A stretch of 64,000 bases of DNA from contig CAOKVX010000006.1 of assembly GCA_948472945.1 (NCBI GenBank), forward strand, positions 1-64,000, in the 5' to 3' direction. Source of the stretch: an uncultured Clostridia bacterium. Lineage in GTDB: Bacteria > Bacillota > Clostridia > Lachnospirales > Lachnospiraceae. Each line of letters begins with the position of its first letter. The stretch's first letter is position 1. Shown here one piece after another: positions 8,055 through 17,323 of this stretch. The translations under genes were made by a program, and so were the position numbers. A model generated the notes under the pieces. The model saw nothing but the letters and a program-made list of their open reading frames with translations. It did no database searches and was not told the DNA's origin.

Positions 8055-10029
8055 TTATCTTAATATATATTTCACTTATGTGCGCATCCGCCACAGCCCA
8101 TTCAAACGATGGCGGTGTGCTTATAGAATTAGTTGAGCTTACGCCGGTATTATACAGATTAAATTTATTGATCGAGGGATTGGTCTTATCAACATGTATA
8201 TACTGATATGACTCCGCACCCTTTATGCCATTCCTGTCTACGCCACAAAGCGCTACACGATAACATCCTTCAGTCCAGTAAGACGAACTTATATCTATTG
8301 TTTTTTGTCCGCTTGATGTGTTTCCTATTTTAGTATTATTGGAATATGGTATTATATCGCTGCTTGTTTTTACATTGACACGGTTTGCTTTGTCATCGTA
8401 TCTTTCAACCTTATACCATACATAGTTAAGAATCTGCGAATTCACACCGCTGTATGTTAAATTTAGTGTATTTCCTATTCCTTTTTTATACGGTGTGATC
8501 AAAACGGAGGCCGGTTTGGTTGGTTTGTCATAGTAGTATGCTGTAAGTTTCGGCCTGTAGGAGAAAGTCGTTGCCCTCGGTGAATAGAAAACCGCGGCGT
8601 CTGTCACCTGACCGCTGTCAATGTCGCTTGTTTTCAAAACAAAGCCCCTATTTGCAAGGTTTTGGTTTCCATTTCTCATTTGATTTATGTATGCTGAAAG
8701 AGTGACTGATACCTGTGAATTGGCTTTGCCTGTTGAGATAAACGAAGTCCTTCTTGACGCGCTGTCTGACGGTTTATTCGCATATGTAATCTCCTTTGTA
8801 TTCCAGTCGCCTGTAACGTCGTGCACTCCGATTGTTTTCCTGCCTGCTGAATTTGAAGTTTCCGTAAGCGTTAATTTCACCTGATAGACAGAATTATATT
8901 TTATATAGTCGTACAGTGTTGGAAATTTTACATACGTCTGTGCAGTGGAATAGTTAAGCCTCCCCACATACATATTAGAATCGCTGTAAAACGACGCCCC
9001 TTGCTGGCGTGCGTCTGCAACGTATGTTCCGTCAATACTCACCGAAGACTGCCAACTGATTGACGGGTCCAGCGTAACCGGGTATTTTATCTCATCGCTT
9101 CGAAGATATTCCTCCGGGACATGCACGCCTAAAATATATGAGCCGTCAGTCTTTTTTCGCAGCGTATAATAACAGTCGTCACAGTAATTGCCGCTTTCGC
9201 TGCTGTCAACCATATACGGCCTCGGTATTACACCGACGGTTTCTTTGCTGTCGCTGTCGACAAGCGATACCTCCGTATTTTCCTTTGCTTCATTTTCTTC
9301 AAGGACTGGATAACAGCCTTCCGTATTAATACTATAGTAAAAACTATTTTTCTTCGGGCATTTATTGAAAATGATACTCTCCTTAATACCATTTTCAAGC
9401 GAGTTCAACGATATGTCAATTCCGTCCTCAATATCCTCATAGGTTACAAGGTTGGACTCCTCACTAACATTGCCGTATAAATCTTCAACCTCTTTCATAT
9501 CGTCAAGAACAGCGTCATTTTCACCACAAATTATCGGCGACATTGAAAACTGATAATCTTTATATTCTGTAATAACCGGCGTACTGCTGCTTATTGACTT
9601 TGGAAAGTAATGTTTCTTGTCACCCATTTCATTCTCGTATGAATAGTCTTCAAGGCTTGTCCCAAGCTCTGTTTCATCTTCAGTCACCTCAGTTAAGCTT
9701 GGATTGTAGTCTACAAGTTCACCACTCTCCTCGTCCTTATACCTGACTTCGGAAGTATAAAACTGTGTCTCATATTTTCCGTCTCCTAAGTCAAAGGTGG
9801 TCGAATATTCCGTAGTTTCTGAAACCTCTTTTGTCTGGTTACTCTCAGTTTCCGTAGCATTTACTTTTACTTCAGCGGTGTCTACCCCTCCATATGCCTG
9901 CGCATATGATATTTCTCCGCCCGCAATACATGCCGCAAGAAGCGAAACTATCAGGCTGAAACATATCAGTCTGCCAAACTTTCTTTTAGCATAAACTTTC
10001 TTTAACCTTTTCTCCCCATTAATCATCAT
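8002..10029 (-). pseudogene. N-terminal fragment of the broken Rhs gene: secreted DNRLRE-domain part
   Basis: The 5' part of the giant Rhs gene. The start is placed at the ATG at 10029, behind AAGGGG, followed by a basic stretch and a hydrophobic signal segment (LICFSLIVSLLAACIAGG). Then come an acidic region, a DNRLRE-type domain (about residues 310-480: SSVSIDGTYVADARQQGASF..., SAGRKTIGVHDVTGDWNTKE..., with the RGFVLKTSD end), and fn3/Ig-like domains. The DNRLRE-plus-Rhs arrangement is common in secreted Firmicute wall-associated proteins. The frame is lost near 8022-8040, where the true sequence passes to the next fragment. Total intended length would be about 2330 residues. The fragment alone could be secreted as a truncated protein. 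Two separate lesions favour real decay, but sequencing error is possible. Confidence 0.8.
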
Positions 10030-10068
10030 AAGTGCACCCCTTCTCATAATTTTTCATAGAAGTCAAAT

Positions 10069-10111
10069 AGCCATGCAAGCATGGCTGCTTGGCTCGTTGC
10101 TCGCCGGAATA
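10069..10111. repeat. Partial copy of dispersed palindromic repeat
   Basis: AGCCATGC (10069-10076) pairs with GCATGGCT (10079-10086). It is followed by a tail resembling the CCGTTGCTTGCGGGAATA end of the repeats at 10196 and 45776. The interval 10030-10391 has no gene, only this repeat, the next one and a terminator. Confidence 0.45.
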
Positions 10112-10195
10112 AATTACATTAACAATCCCCTACTTAATTATACATTTTATTACATTATTTCTCAACCAATTATATGGTATTTTCCCAAATAGATG

Positions 10196-10285
10196 TGCAG
10201 TCATGGCTGCCTGAGTCTACACTCCGTTCCGGTCCGTCCTGAACAAGCGTCTCCTAGACGCTTAGGACCGTTGCTTGCGGGAATA
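10196..10285. repeat. Dispersed 90-bp repeat with internal hairpin, copy A
   Basis: A 90-bp block starting TGCAGT-CATGGC and ending CGGGAATA, with the central hairpin AAGCGTCT-cct-AGACGCTT (245-263 of the 10,000 block). A related block at 45776-45865 has the same start, end and length and a hairpin with paired changes (GCGTCC-gac-GGACGC). It does not look like a coding sequence. Confidence 0.6.
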
Positions 10286-10320
10286 AAAAGATAACAAAGA
10301 AATGCAATTTCTTATTATAT

Positions 10321-10368
10321 AAAGAGGGTGTCCCAAAAGTCATAAATGACTTTTAGGACACTCTCTTT
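10321..10368 (-). terminator. Terminator after the GH98 gene
   Basis: A long inverted repeat: AAAGAG-GTGTCC-AAAAGTCA pairs with TGACTTTT-GGACAC-CTCTTT around a 4-nt loop, with only two mismatches. It sits 24 nt past the stop of the gene at 10392 on the minus strand and could work in both directions. Confidence 0.75.
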
Positions 10369-10391
10369 TATCTGTTAAAGTTATTTAAATA

Positions 10392-13300
10392 TTACTGGAA
10401 AATTCTCCTTGCAAAATTATATAATCCATTTTTCCAAGGACCCCACCAGTGGCCTCCCGGCCATGTGTAAAATATATGGTTAAAACCATTATTTTTTAAT
10501 GTTGTGCTGTACTGACGAGGGCTGTCCCCCACAGTCGTATCACCCTCTCCTTCAACAATCATGAATAATGTATTGTCACGGTATTTAGGCGGTATCGTAA
10601 GCGTTTCAGTTGTGAGAAGTCCTGATTCACGCCAATACGGAAGAACTCCTACAGCCGGACAAAAAGCCCCTGTATAAGCAAAGTCATCAACCAATTTCAC
10701 ACCGGAATATATAGCGTTGCGTCCTCCCATTGACAATCCCGCAACCGCACGGTTCTCACGTCCTGTCTTTACCGGGAAATTCTTTTCTATGTATGGAATA
10801 AGACTTGTCTTTAATTCATCAGCCATTCTATCATACATTTTGAATTGCTCTAAAGTAAGATGTCCCGGATTTGCCTCATCTGTTTTACGAACGCACTGGT
10901 TCGGCAGAACCATTATCATTTCTTTACAGGTTCCTGCGGCAATCATATTGCTTATAATCTCATTTGGTTTGCCGTCAAGCCATTCACTCTCGCTGCCACC
11001 TATTCCATGAAGCAGGTAAAGAACCGGATACCTCTTATTAGGATTATAATTCGGAGGAAGAATAACTTTTGCATTTCTATTCATTCCCGCAATATACGAA
11101 TAGTATGAGACATCTTTTACCGTTCCGTATGTCACTCCATTTTTGGTTTGGTCAAAATCTGAAGGAGTATTATAGTTATTGTCGATAAACGATATCTTGT
11201 CGTTCTTTATCTCTTGCTCCCCCTCAGTCATCTCCATATCATCCACAAAGAATGTCACAAGGTCGTTTGCGGAAGGATTGCTGTTGTACGCTGTTTCGAC
11301 AAACACCTTTACGCTTGACATATCCTCATCTTTCGGAATTTTGTAAGTACCGCTTACAAGGCTCCACTCTCCCTTTGAAGCATTTGCCGAGGCAATTACT
11401 GTTACTTTGTCTCCGTTAACCATGCATATATTAAATACATGTGATGCATCTCCCTCGTTATAATGCACATACGCTTTTACCGTATAGGTTTGAGCCGCTT
11501 CAACCTTGCCGGTTATATCCTGTATAGGACCGGCATAAGTGTACTTCCTGCCACTTACCTTAATCGAGTGATTTCCCGTACGCTTAGTCGCCCAGCCTAA
11601 TGAAAGCTCTGCGTCGCCGCGCGATTCCCAGTCGGCCGTTCCGTCCTCAAAGCCCCCGTTAAGAATTATAGGCACGTCTTCTTTCATTACCACATCGTCG
11701 ACAAAGAATGTCATCAAATCATTCTTAGCATCCGGTTTATCCGTCCAAGGTGTTTCAAGGAATATCCTTACATTGGACAAATCCGCATCATCCGGAATCG
11801 TGTAGGTTCCGGTTATAGTACCCCACTCGCCTTTTTTAGCTGTTACAGAACCCATGTTAGCATAAGTATTATCACCGTATCGTATTGTCATAAAGAACTT
11901 CTTTTCTGCCGGATACTGTGAGCTGACCGCATCGCTTTCATCCTGCTTGTACTGAACCTTTGCAGATACCTTATACGTCTTTCCGGCCGATACTCTTCCT
12001 GTTATATCCTGATAACAGCCTGAACTTGTCTGCGTACGTCCCGATACTTTCATTGCAAGCGAGCCGCTTGCCACAGTGTAATATCCAAGAGATAAATTCG
12101 CCCCATTCATAGACTCCCATGAAGCTGTTCCATCTTCAAAGCCCGGATTAACAATCAAATTAGCTCCGCTTACAACCTGGTCAGGTTCAGCCGTCGGAAC
12201 AGGCGTTGGCGCCAAAGTCGGCTGCGGTGTTGGCTTCGGAGTAGGTGCAGGCGTTGGTGCCGGAGTAGGCTTTGGTGTCGGTTTTGGACCTGTACCAATT
12301 TCTCCTGTTACCGCAATCTCATCCACAAAATAAGTCATGAGGTCTTTTGAAACATCAGGCGTTGGAGTCCAAGGCGTTTCAATAAATATTTTAACAGAAC
12401 TTAAATCTGCGTTCCAAGGTACCGTATAGCTTCCTGAAAAATCTGCCCAGTTTCCTTTTTTAGCATATGCAGACGCTATATTTTTAATTGTTCCATCGCC
12501 GTAAACTATCGACATAAGGAATTGCTTTTCATCAGGGTAGTTAGCGCTTGCAGCTTCATTTTCATCATATCTGTACTGTATTTTTCCGCTTATGCTGTAT
12601 GTAGCCCCGGCTTTTATTTTTCCTGTAACATCCTGCTGTGCTCCCGATGCAGTTAAGTCGCGTCCATAAACTCTCAGTGCGGTATTTCCGCTTACTTTCG
12701 TTACCCATGCAAGCCCAAGCTGAGCTTTTCCTCCTGCTTCCCAGCCGGTAGTACCGCTCTCAAAACCTCCGTTAGTAATAATATTACCTATTGCCGCTCC
12801 GCTTCCTGCCGGAGGGACAACCTGGATGCAGTCCAGATAAAGCTCTCCTGCCGCTGCCCTGCTGGCTTTCAATTCTACAGTATTACTTCCCTGTCTAAGT
12901 GAAACTTTTGCTTCAACCGTGCTCCATTTATCGTATCCGCCGGTTGCCTTAAACGATAATGTGTTTGTCTTTACTCCGTTTACGTAAAGGTCCACGCTGT
13001 CCATTACGTCAACCCATGCTGTCAAATACCTTACCTTTAACGTATGCTCTCCGTCTATACGCGCGGTTATTGTATCTTTTACTGCTGCCGCCTGATTCTT
13101 TCCAAAGTCAAGATAACCCTGTCCCCAGAAATTTGTCACCTCAGGATTAAGTCCCTGTGTCGCGCCGTTTCGAATATTTTTGGCTATATTTTTATAACCA
13201 AAATTTTCTGCCTCATACTGCCTTGTACCTGTGTACTCAGCCGGGCTAACCGGCGGTTTAAGGTTTGCAGCTGCATAATCTGTAAGACGGTTAGCTGCAG

Positions 13301-15113
13301 TACCCTTACAATTATTTATATTAATGTCAAGCGGTCCGTTATGTTTTACTGTAAGAGTGTATACCCCGTTACTGTAATTTTCATATACCTGACTCGCCTG
13401 CTGCTGATGGGCAAGCCCTCTGTCGCTGAATGTAAAATTAGGTTTAACGCTGCAGCCTGAAATTTTAATAGTATCAGTCTTTAGACCGGTATCAAGCTCA
13501 TTGTCATAGTTATTCAAATATATCTTGAGCGAATCTTTATACTCTGTAATAATACCTCCTGAATATCTGTTGCCTAATGTTACGTCCATCTTACTGCATG
13601 TATTATACTTGAACGGTATCGAGCCTGAAACCGCTCTATTATTCTTATAAGAGTTATATACCGCCCATATGTTTTTGTTTCTCCGGGCATATATATCTCC
13701 TGTATATTCCTGCGGGAACAGTGAATTAAATTCATTGACCTTAGCGCTAATGCTGCTCCATCTGCTTGAATACTGCGAAGTCTTTACCTGTACCTTGAAA
13801 GATTTCGCCAAATCGTCCCTAAGCCCATATACTATAGGAATCGCAGGATATCTTCCCGTTTTTTTATAATATGTCGTATTATTCTCATAGTTCTTGCCGT
13901 CCTCCATGTTATAAAGTCCGTCAAAAAGAGTCTGCGGAGTACTGTATTTGTTGTCATTGTTACCCCATGTAACATCCTGAATAAGAACAATCTTTGTATT
14001 ATCAATAACTTCTTTTCTTGACGGAATCCTAATAGTTCCGTCAAGCACTTTCCTGAATACGTCTATATATGCATTCCAGCACTGATTTGTAAATTTCCAG
14101 TTATTCTCTCTGTAGCCGTCGGATGAAACAGTATCTTTGTCTCCATTAATGCAGTCCACCCATACAAGCTCCGGTCCGTCAATGACAGCCGCTCCGCTTA
14201 ACAGGAAACGCTCCAAATGCGCCGCGATTGATGAACCAAGCGTATAATTTCTGTCATTACCGTTATTACCGTTTTCATCGGTCCAGCCGGTATCGTCATA
14301 GCGAACACCAAACTGTCCGCAGTAGCCTGATAGATAAGAACCTAATGCAAGGCTCTCCCTGTCATACTGATACGCCCCCGACGTATGCTTTTCCTCTATA
14401 ATATAATTCTGAGAATACTTTTCACACGCCTGTTTCCATTCAGGAACCCTTCTAAGCATAGCTATCGGATTAATATTAGCACACCATTGATTTCCGTTCC
14501 AGCTCATTGAGAGATATCCGCCATGTCTGTTGCAAAGCTCCAAAAGCTTTGCCATATGTCTGTATCTCGCCTCGTCGCTAGGCGCAACGCCCTCAGGATT
14601 AGATGCGTCAAATCCCCAGAACTGCTCTGCATAATGGAATCCCATAAAATTCGGATAATCCCTGAACAACTCCCCATAAATAGTGTTCTCATAATCTACA
14701 TTTTGGTCATAATCCGGAAAACGGGCTATACCGCCGCTCGCAACCTGAACCATACACCACACCCTGTTTTCAGCACAGGTCCGCAGCCACGACTTAGTAC
14801 ATTCCTCGGCATCATGTACTATATTCCATTTTCCATTGTTAAAGCTCACAGAAAGCGTAATCATAAATACTACATATGGTCTCACATCTTCCGGGACCAA
14901 ATCAATGACTTTCTGCGGGTCCGGTGAACACCACGGGTCAATATGTACAATCCACATTGGTTGTTCCGGAGATACTTCACGCCTGAAATTACCAGCGCCC
15001 CCTGTTTCCTGTGCCTTTGCAACTTTTTGGCCGGCCACATTTGGACTAATATCCGGAAATACCACGGATACAAGCATAGCAACCGCCAACATAATCCCCA
15101 ACAATCTTTTCAC
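10392..15113 (-). CDS. Secreted modular glycoside hydrolase family 98 / CE1 esterase
   Basis: A 1573-aa secreted enzyme with a GTG start 9 nt after AAAGGAG. Domains in order: signal peptide (1-35); GH98 catalytic module (about 50-600), recognised by MWIVHIDPWCSPDPQKVIDL, RPYVVFMITLSVS, FMGFHYAEQFWGFD, GVRYDDTGWTD and VIDGPELVW with the family's acidic residues; CBM35/CBM6-like module (about 630-760); CBM4/CBM22-like module (about 776-935); Pro-Thr linker (about 940-980); two more CBM4/CBM22-like modules (from about 981 and 1146); CE1 esterase (about 1310-1573) with GLSMGG nucleophile near 1459 and GGHWW histidine near 1553. GH98 covers blood-group endo-beta-galactosidases and endo-xylanases. 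The fused CE1 domain and CBM22-like modules favour arabinoxylan cleavage plus feruloyl or acetyl ester removal; substrate is inferred. No sortase or dockerin motif is seen. Confidence 0.9.
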   Translation of the reverse strand: MKRLLGIMLAVAMLVSVVFPDISPNVAGQKVAKAQETGGAGNFRREVSPEQPMWIVHIDPWCSPDPQKVIDLVPEDVRPYVVFMITLSVSFNNGKWNIVHDAEECTKSWLRTCAENRVWCMVQVASGGIARFPDYDQNVDYENTIYGELFRDYPNFMGFHYAEQFWGFDASNPEGVAPSDEARYRHMAKLLELCNRHGGYLSMSWNGNQWCANINPIAMLRRVPEWKQACEKYSQNYIIEEKHTSGAYQYDRESLALGSYLSGYCGQFGVRYDDTGWTDENGNNGNDRNYTLGSSIAAHLERFLLSGAAVIDGPELVWVDCINGDKDTVSSDGYRENNWKFTNQCWNAYIDVFRKVLDGTIRIPSRKEVIDNTKIVLIQDVTWGNNDNKYSTPQTLFDGLYNMEDGKNYENNTTYYKKTGRYPAIPIVYGLRDDLAKSFKVQVKTSQYSSRWSSISAKVNEFNSLFPQEYTGDIYARRNKNIWAVYNSYKNNRAVSGSIPFKYNTCSKMDVTLGNRYSGGIITEYKDSLKIYLNNYDNELDTGLKTDTIKISGCSVKPNFTFSDRGLAHQQQASQVYENYSNGVYTLTVKHNGPLDININNCKGTAANRLTDYAAANLKPPVSPAEYTGTRQYEAENFGYKNIAKNIRNGATQGLNPEVTNFWGQGYLDFGKNQAAAVKDTITARIDGEHTLKVRYLTAWVDVMDSVDLYVNGVKTNTLSFKATGGYDKWSTVEAKVSLRQGSNTVELKASRAAAGELYLDCIQVVPPAGSGAAIGNIITNGGFESGTTGWEAGGKAQLGLAWVTKVSGNTALRVYGRDLTASGAQQDVTGKIKAGATYSISGKIQYRYDENEAASANYPDEKQFLMSIVYGDGTIKNIASAYAKKGNWADFSGSYTVPWNADLSSVKIFIETPWTPTPDVSKDLMTYFVDEIAVTGEIGTGPKPTPKPTPAPTPAPTPKPTPQPTLAPTPVPTAEPDQVVSGANLIVNPGFEDGTASWESMNGANLSLGYYTVASGSLAMKVSGRTQTSSGCYQDITGRVSAGKTYKVSAKVQYKQDESDAVSSQYPAEKKFFMTIRYGDNTYANMGSVTAKKGEWGTITGTYTIPDDADLSNVRIFLETPWTDKPDAKNDLMTFFVDDVVMKEDVPIILNGGFEDGTADWESRGDAELSLGWATKRTGNHSIKVSGRKYTYAGPIQDITGKVEAAQTYTVKAYVHYNEGDASHVFNICMVNGDKVTVIASANASKGEWSLVSGTYKIPKDEDMSSVKVFVETAYNSNPSANDLVTFFVDDMEMTEGEQEIKNDKISFIDNNYNTPSDFDQTKNGVTYGTVKDVSYYSYIAGMNRNAKVILPPNYNPNKRYPVLYLLHGIGGSESEWLDGKPNEIISNMIAAGTCKEMIMVLPNQCVRKTDEANPGHLTLEQFKMYDRMADELKTSLIPYIEKNFPVKTGRENRAVAGLSMGGRNAIYSGVKLVDDFAYTGAFCPAVGVLPYWRESGLLTTETLTIPPKYRDNTLFMIVEGEGDTTVGDSPRQYSTTLKNNGFNHIFYTWPGGHWWGPWKNGLYNFARRIFQ

Positions 15114-15334
15114 TATACATTTCTCCTTTCTATTATAAATTCAAACTTCACATTTATAATTTTAATATAGGTTTATTTTCTTCATGGAAAACACTATCTG
15201 AACATGTCCGCAATTGGTGTGAGACTGTAGCCGATAATTGTGTTTTGCACGATTTTATAACCGCATACATTAAATTAGTAACTGCAAAGTTTGATTTATA
15301 AAATAATAATATTTATTCTATATTACATATTCAA

Positions 15335-15368
15335 TGATTATTAATAACAATATCGTGATTAATAATCA
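15335..15368. promoter_or_regulatory. Inverted repeat in the GH98-AraC divergent region
   Basis: TGATTATTAAT (15335-15345) and ATTAATAATCA (15358-15368) form a perfect 11-bp inverted repeat spaced by 12 nt in the 479-bp AT-rich region between the divergent genes. It is a candidate operator for the adjacent AraC protein, but AT-rich sequence makes chance repeats more likely. A TATAAT at 15553-15558 may be the -10 of the AraC gene. No gene lies in 15114-15592. Confidence 0.35.
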
Positions 15369-15592
15369 CACATATTAACAAAAGCTGTCTTTTATGCTAA
15401 AATATACTTAATATAAAATGTAATTAACTTAAATTTTACAATTAGCTATGTAATCTAAATTAATAATTGTTAAAAAGTTAACAAATGATATCCAAACACA
15501 TTAGTACTAATCTAAATAATGTGTCCGATATATTAATTATTTATTTATGTTGTATAATATTTTACATTAATTTACATTAAAGGAACCGAATT

Positions 15593-16393
15593 ATGATTAA
15601 GACAATGAAAGTTGGATATAACTACACACATGCTAATGATTTCAGAATGAACATAGGCGCAGGTAAGTACTGGTTAATAATCAACACCTTATCTCCCGCT
15701 GAATTTTTTATAGACGGGGAATGGGTAACATGTGAAAAAAATTCAATAATAATATATACGCCCGGAATATTTGTAGATTACCGCGCGCATAATACGGAAT
15801 ACGTAAACAATTACGTTTTATTTGTCACGGACAATGATTTTATTATTAACACATCATGTCTGCTCGGAAAACCGATAACCGTATCTTCACAATTTATTTT
15901 CGACTACATATTCCATATGCTTTTTATCGAAAGCAATTTTGAAAATAAAAATCAGGAAAAAAATCTTCATTTGATTTATAGACTTTTGTTCAACAAAATA
16001 GAGGAACAATGTTTTAATTTACACAACATTGATAATGAAAGCCGGACAAATAATTATATACTCCAGCTCAATCTTCTCAACAGAAATATAGTAGATAATC
16101 CGAGCTACAACTGGACAGTTGAATATATGGCTTCACAGCTTAATTTATGTAAGGGCCATTTTCAGAAAATATACAAAAAGCAATTTGGCATCTCCTGCAT
16201 GGAATTCGTATACCAAAGCAGAATCGAACTTGCCAAAACGTACCTTTGCATATCAACACAGCGAATAAAAGATATAGCTGTCATTTGCGGTTACAATAAT
16301 TCTGAACATTTCAGCAGACACTTCAAAAGCTTTACCAAAATGTCGCCGCAGGAATACAGAGACCTTCACTTAAATTTAAAAACAAAAGAATGA
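15593..16393 (+). CDS. AraC-family transcriptional regulator
   Basis: A 266-aa protein behind AAAGGA. The N-terminal half (about 1-150) is a cupin-like sensing domain (FFIDGEWVTCEKNSIIIYTPG fits an AraC-binding fold). The C-terminal half is the two helix-turn-helix AraC DNA-binding domain, with WTVEYMASQLNLCKGHFQKIYKKQFG and the signature IKDIAVICGYNNSEHFSRHFKSFTKMSPQEYR at the end. It is transcribed divergently from the GH98-CE1 gene, so it likely controls that gene in response to a xylan-derived sugar; that link is inference from position. No membrane segment. Confidence 0.85.
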   Translation: MIKTMKVGYNYTHANDFRMNIGAGKYWLIINTLSPAEFFIDGEWVTCEKNSIIIYTPGIFVDYRAHNTEYVNNYVLFVTDNDFIINTSCLLGKPITVSSQFIFDYIFHMLFIESNFENKNQEKNLHLIYRLLFNKIEEQCFNLHNIDNESRTNNYILQLNLLNRNIVDNPSYNWTVEYMASQLNLCKGHFQKIYKKQFGISCMEFVYQSRIELAKTYLCISTQRIKDIAVICGYNNSEHFSRHFKSFTKMSPQEYRDLHLNLKTKE

Positions 16394-16478
16394 TTCCGTA
16401 TTGAATACAGAACCATTCTCATAATTATAATATTAAAATACTATTTTTGTTTTATTATACGTCTAATGTACTGATTGA

Positions 16479-17099
16479 TTAGGCAGTTTTCTTTGAGTCA
16501 TAATAAGCATTGAACTTATCCTTAACTGCATCGTACGTCTGTCCGCTTATATCAGGGAGTTTCTTTCCCCATGCTCCGGTAGCCTGTTTGAATCCTTTTT
16601 CAAAAGCTTTCTCCATCTTTCTCATCATTTCCTCATCGTCGCCCGCAAGAGCCTGAGCAAAATCAAATATTCTCTGTGAAGTCTGCTCTACTCCCCAGTA
16701 ACCGTCCTCGGCGATGTCTGCCTGAGCCTGCGCTTTCGTAGCTGCGTCTACTGTATAATCTCCGCTTGCAAGGAATTTCCAAATATCGTCGCCACTAGCT
16801 TTAGCGTATGTGCTTCCCTGCTTGCCCATCATCTTCTTTACAATGTCAACAAGCTGCTGCTGACTTTTAGCCATTTCATTCTTCATCTGCTTAACAATCG
16901 CATCCCTGTCAGCCTTGCTCTTGCTGTATATCTGCTTTGAAGCGTCAGCTGCCGACTCTGATGATTTCTCATAAACAGCCGCCTTATCCGCAGCTGCTGC
17001 GGTTGACTTATTATCAGCCTCGCTCTTTTTTGCTGTCTGATTCTTGTTATCAGTTGCATTAGTGTACGCGTAAGAATTATTTACTGCATTTACATCCAT
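16479..17099 (-). CDS. Conserved hypothetical protein, Ala/Lys-rich
   Basis: A 206-aa protein starting MDVNAVNNSYAYTNATDNKNQ. The upstream in-frame ATG is rejected because it is part of the AAGGAGG ribosome site. Residues 1-70 are low-complexity (A, K, S, D, N). Residues 70-206 are predicted helical, with YSKSKADRDAIVKQMKNEMAKSQQQLVDIVKKMMGKQG, an IWKFLASGDY segment and a DGYWGVEQTSQRIFDFAQALAG block. I have seen similar proteins in Lachnospiraceae but know no function. No signal peptide. It is followed on the minus strand by AT-rich sequence and is probably a single-gene unit. Confidence 0.7.
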   Translation of the reverse strand: MDVNAVNNSYAYTNATDNKNQTAKKSEADNKSTAAAADKAAVYEKSSESAADASKQIYSKSKADRDAIVKQMKNEMAKSQQQLVDIVKKMMGKQGSTYAKASGDDIWKFLASGDYTVDAATKAQAQADIAEDGYWGVEQTSQRIFDFAQALAGDDEEMMRKMEKAFEKGFKQATGAWGKKLPDISGQTYDAVKDKFNAYYDSKKTA

Positions 17100-17323
17100 T
17101 GTATTAACCTCCTTCATATTGGCACATTTCCGTGCAATCCTTAATTACAACAATGCACATAACATCCTTGTTCTATTTAACTATCAGGTGCGCTGTAAGA
17201 TATTATCTACAGTACACTGGTGCCGGTCAATTCTTATATCGTCATATATTCAGAATTACTTTATACCTTATTTTACCTTAAATTTAATTTATTTTAATCA
17301 TTTGCTTTACTGAGAATGTCATA

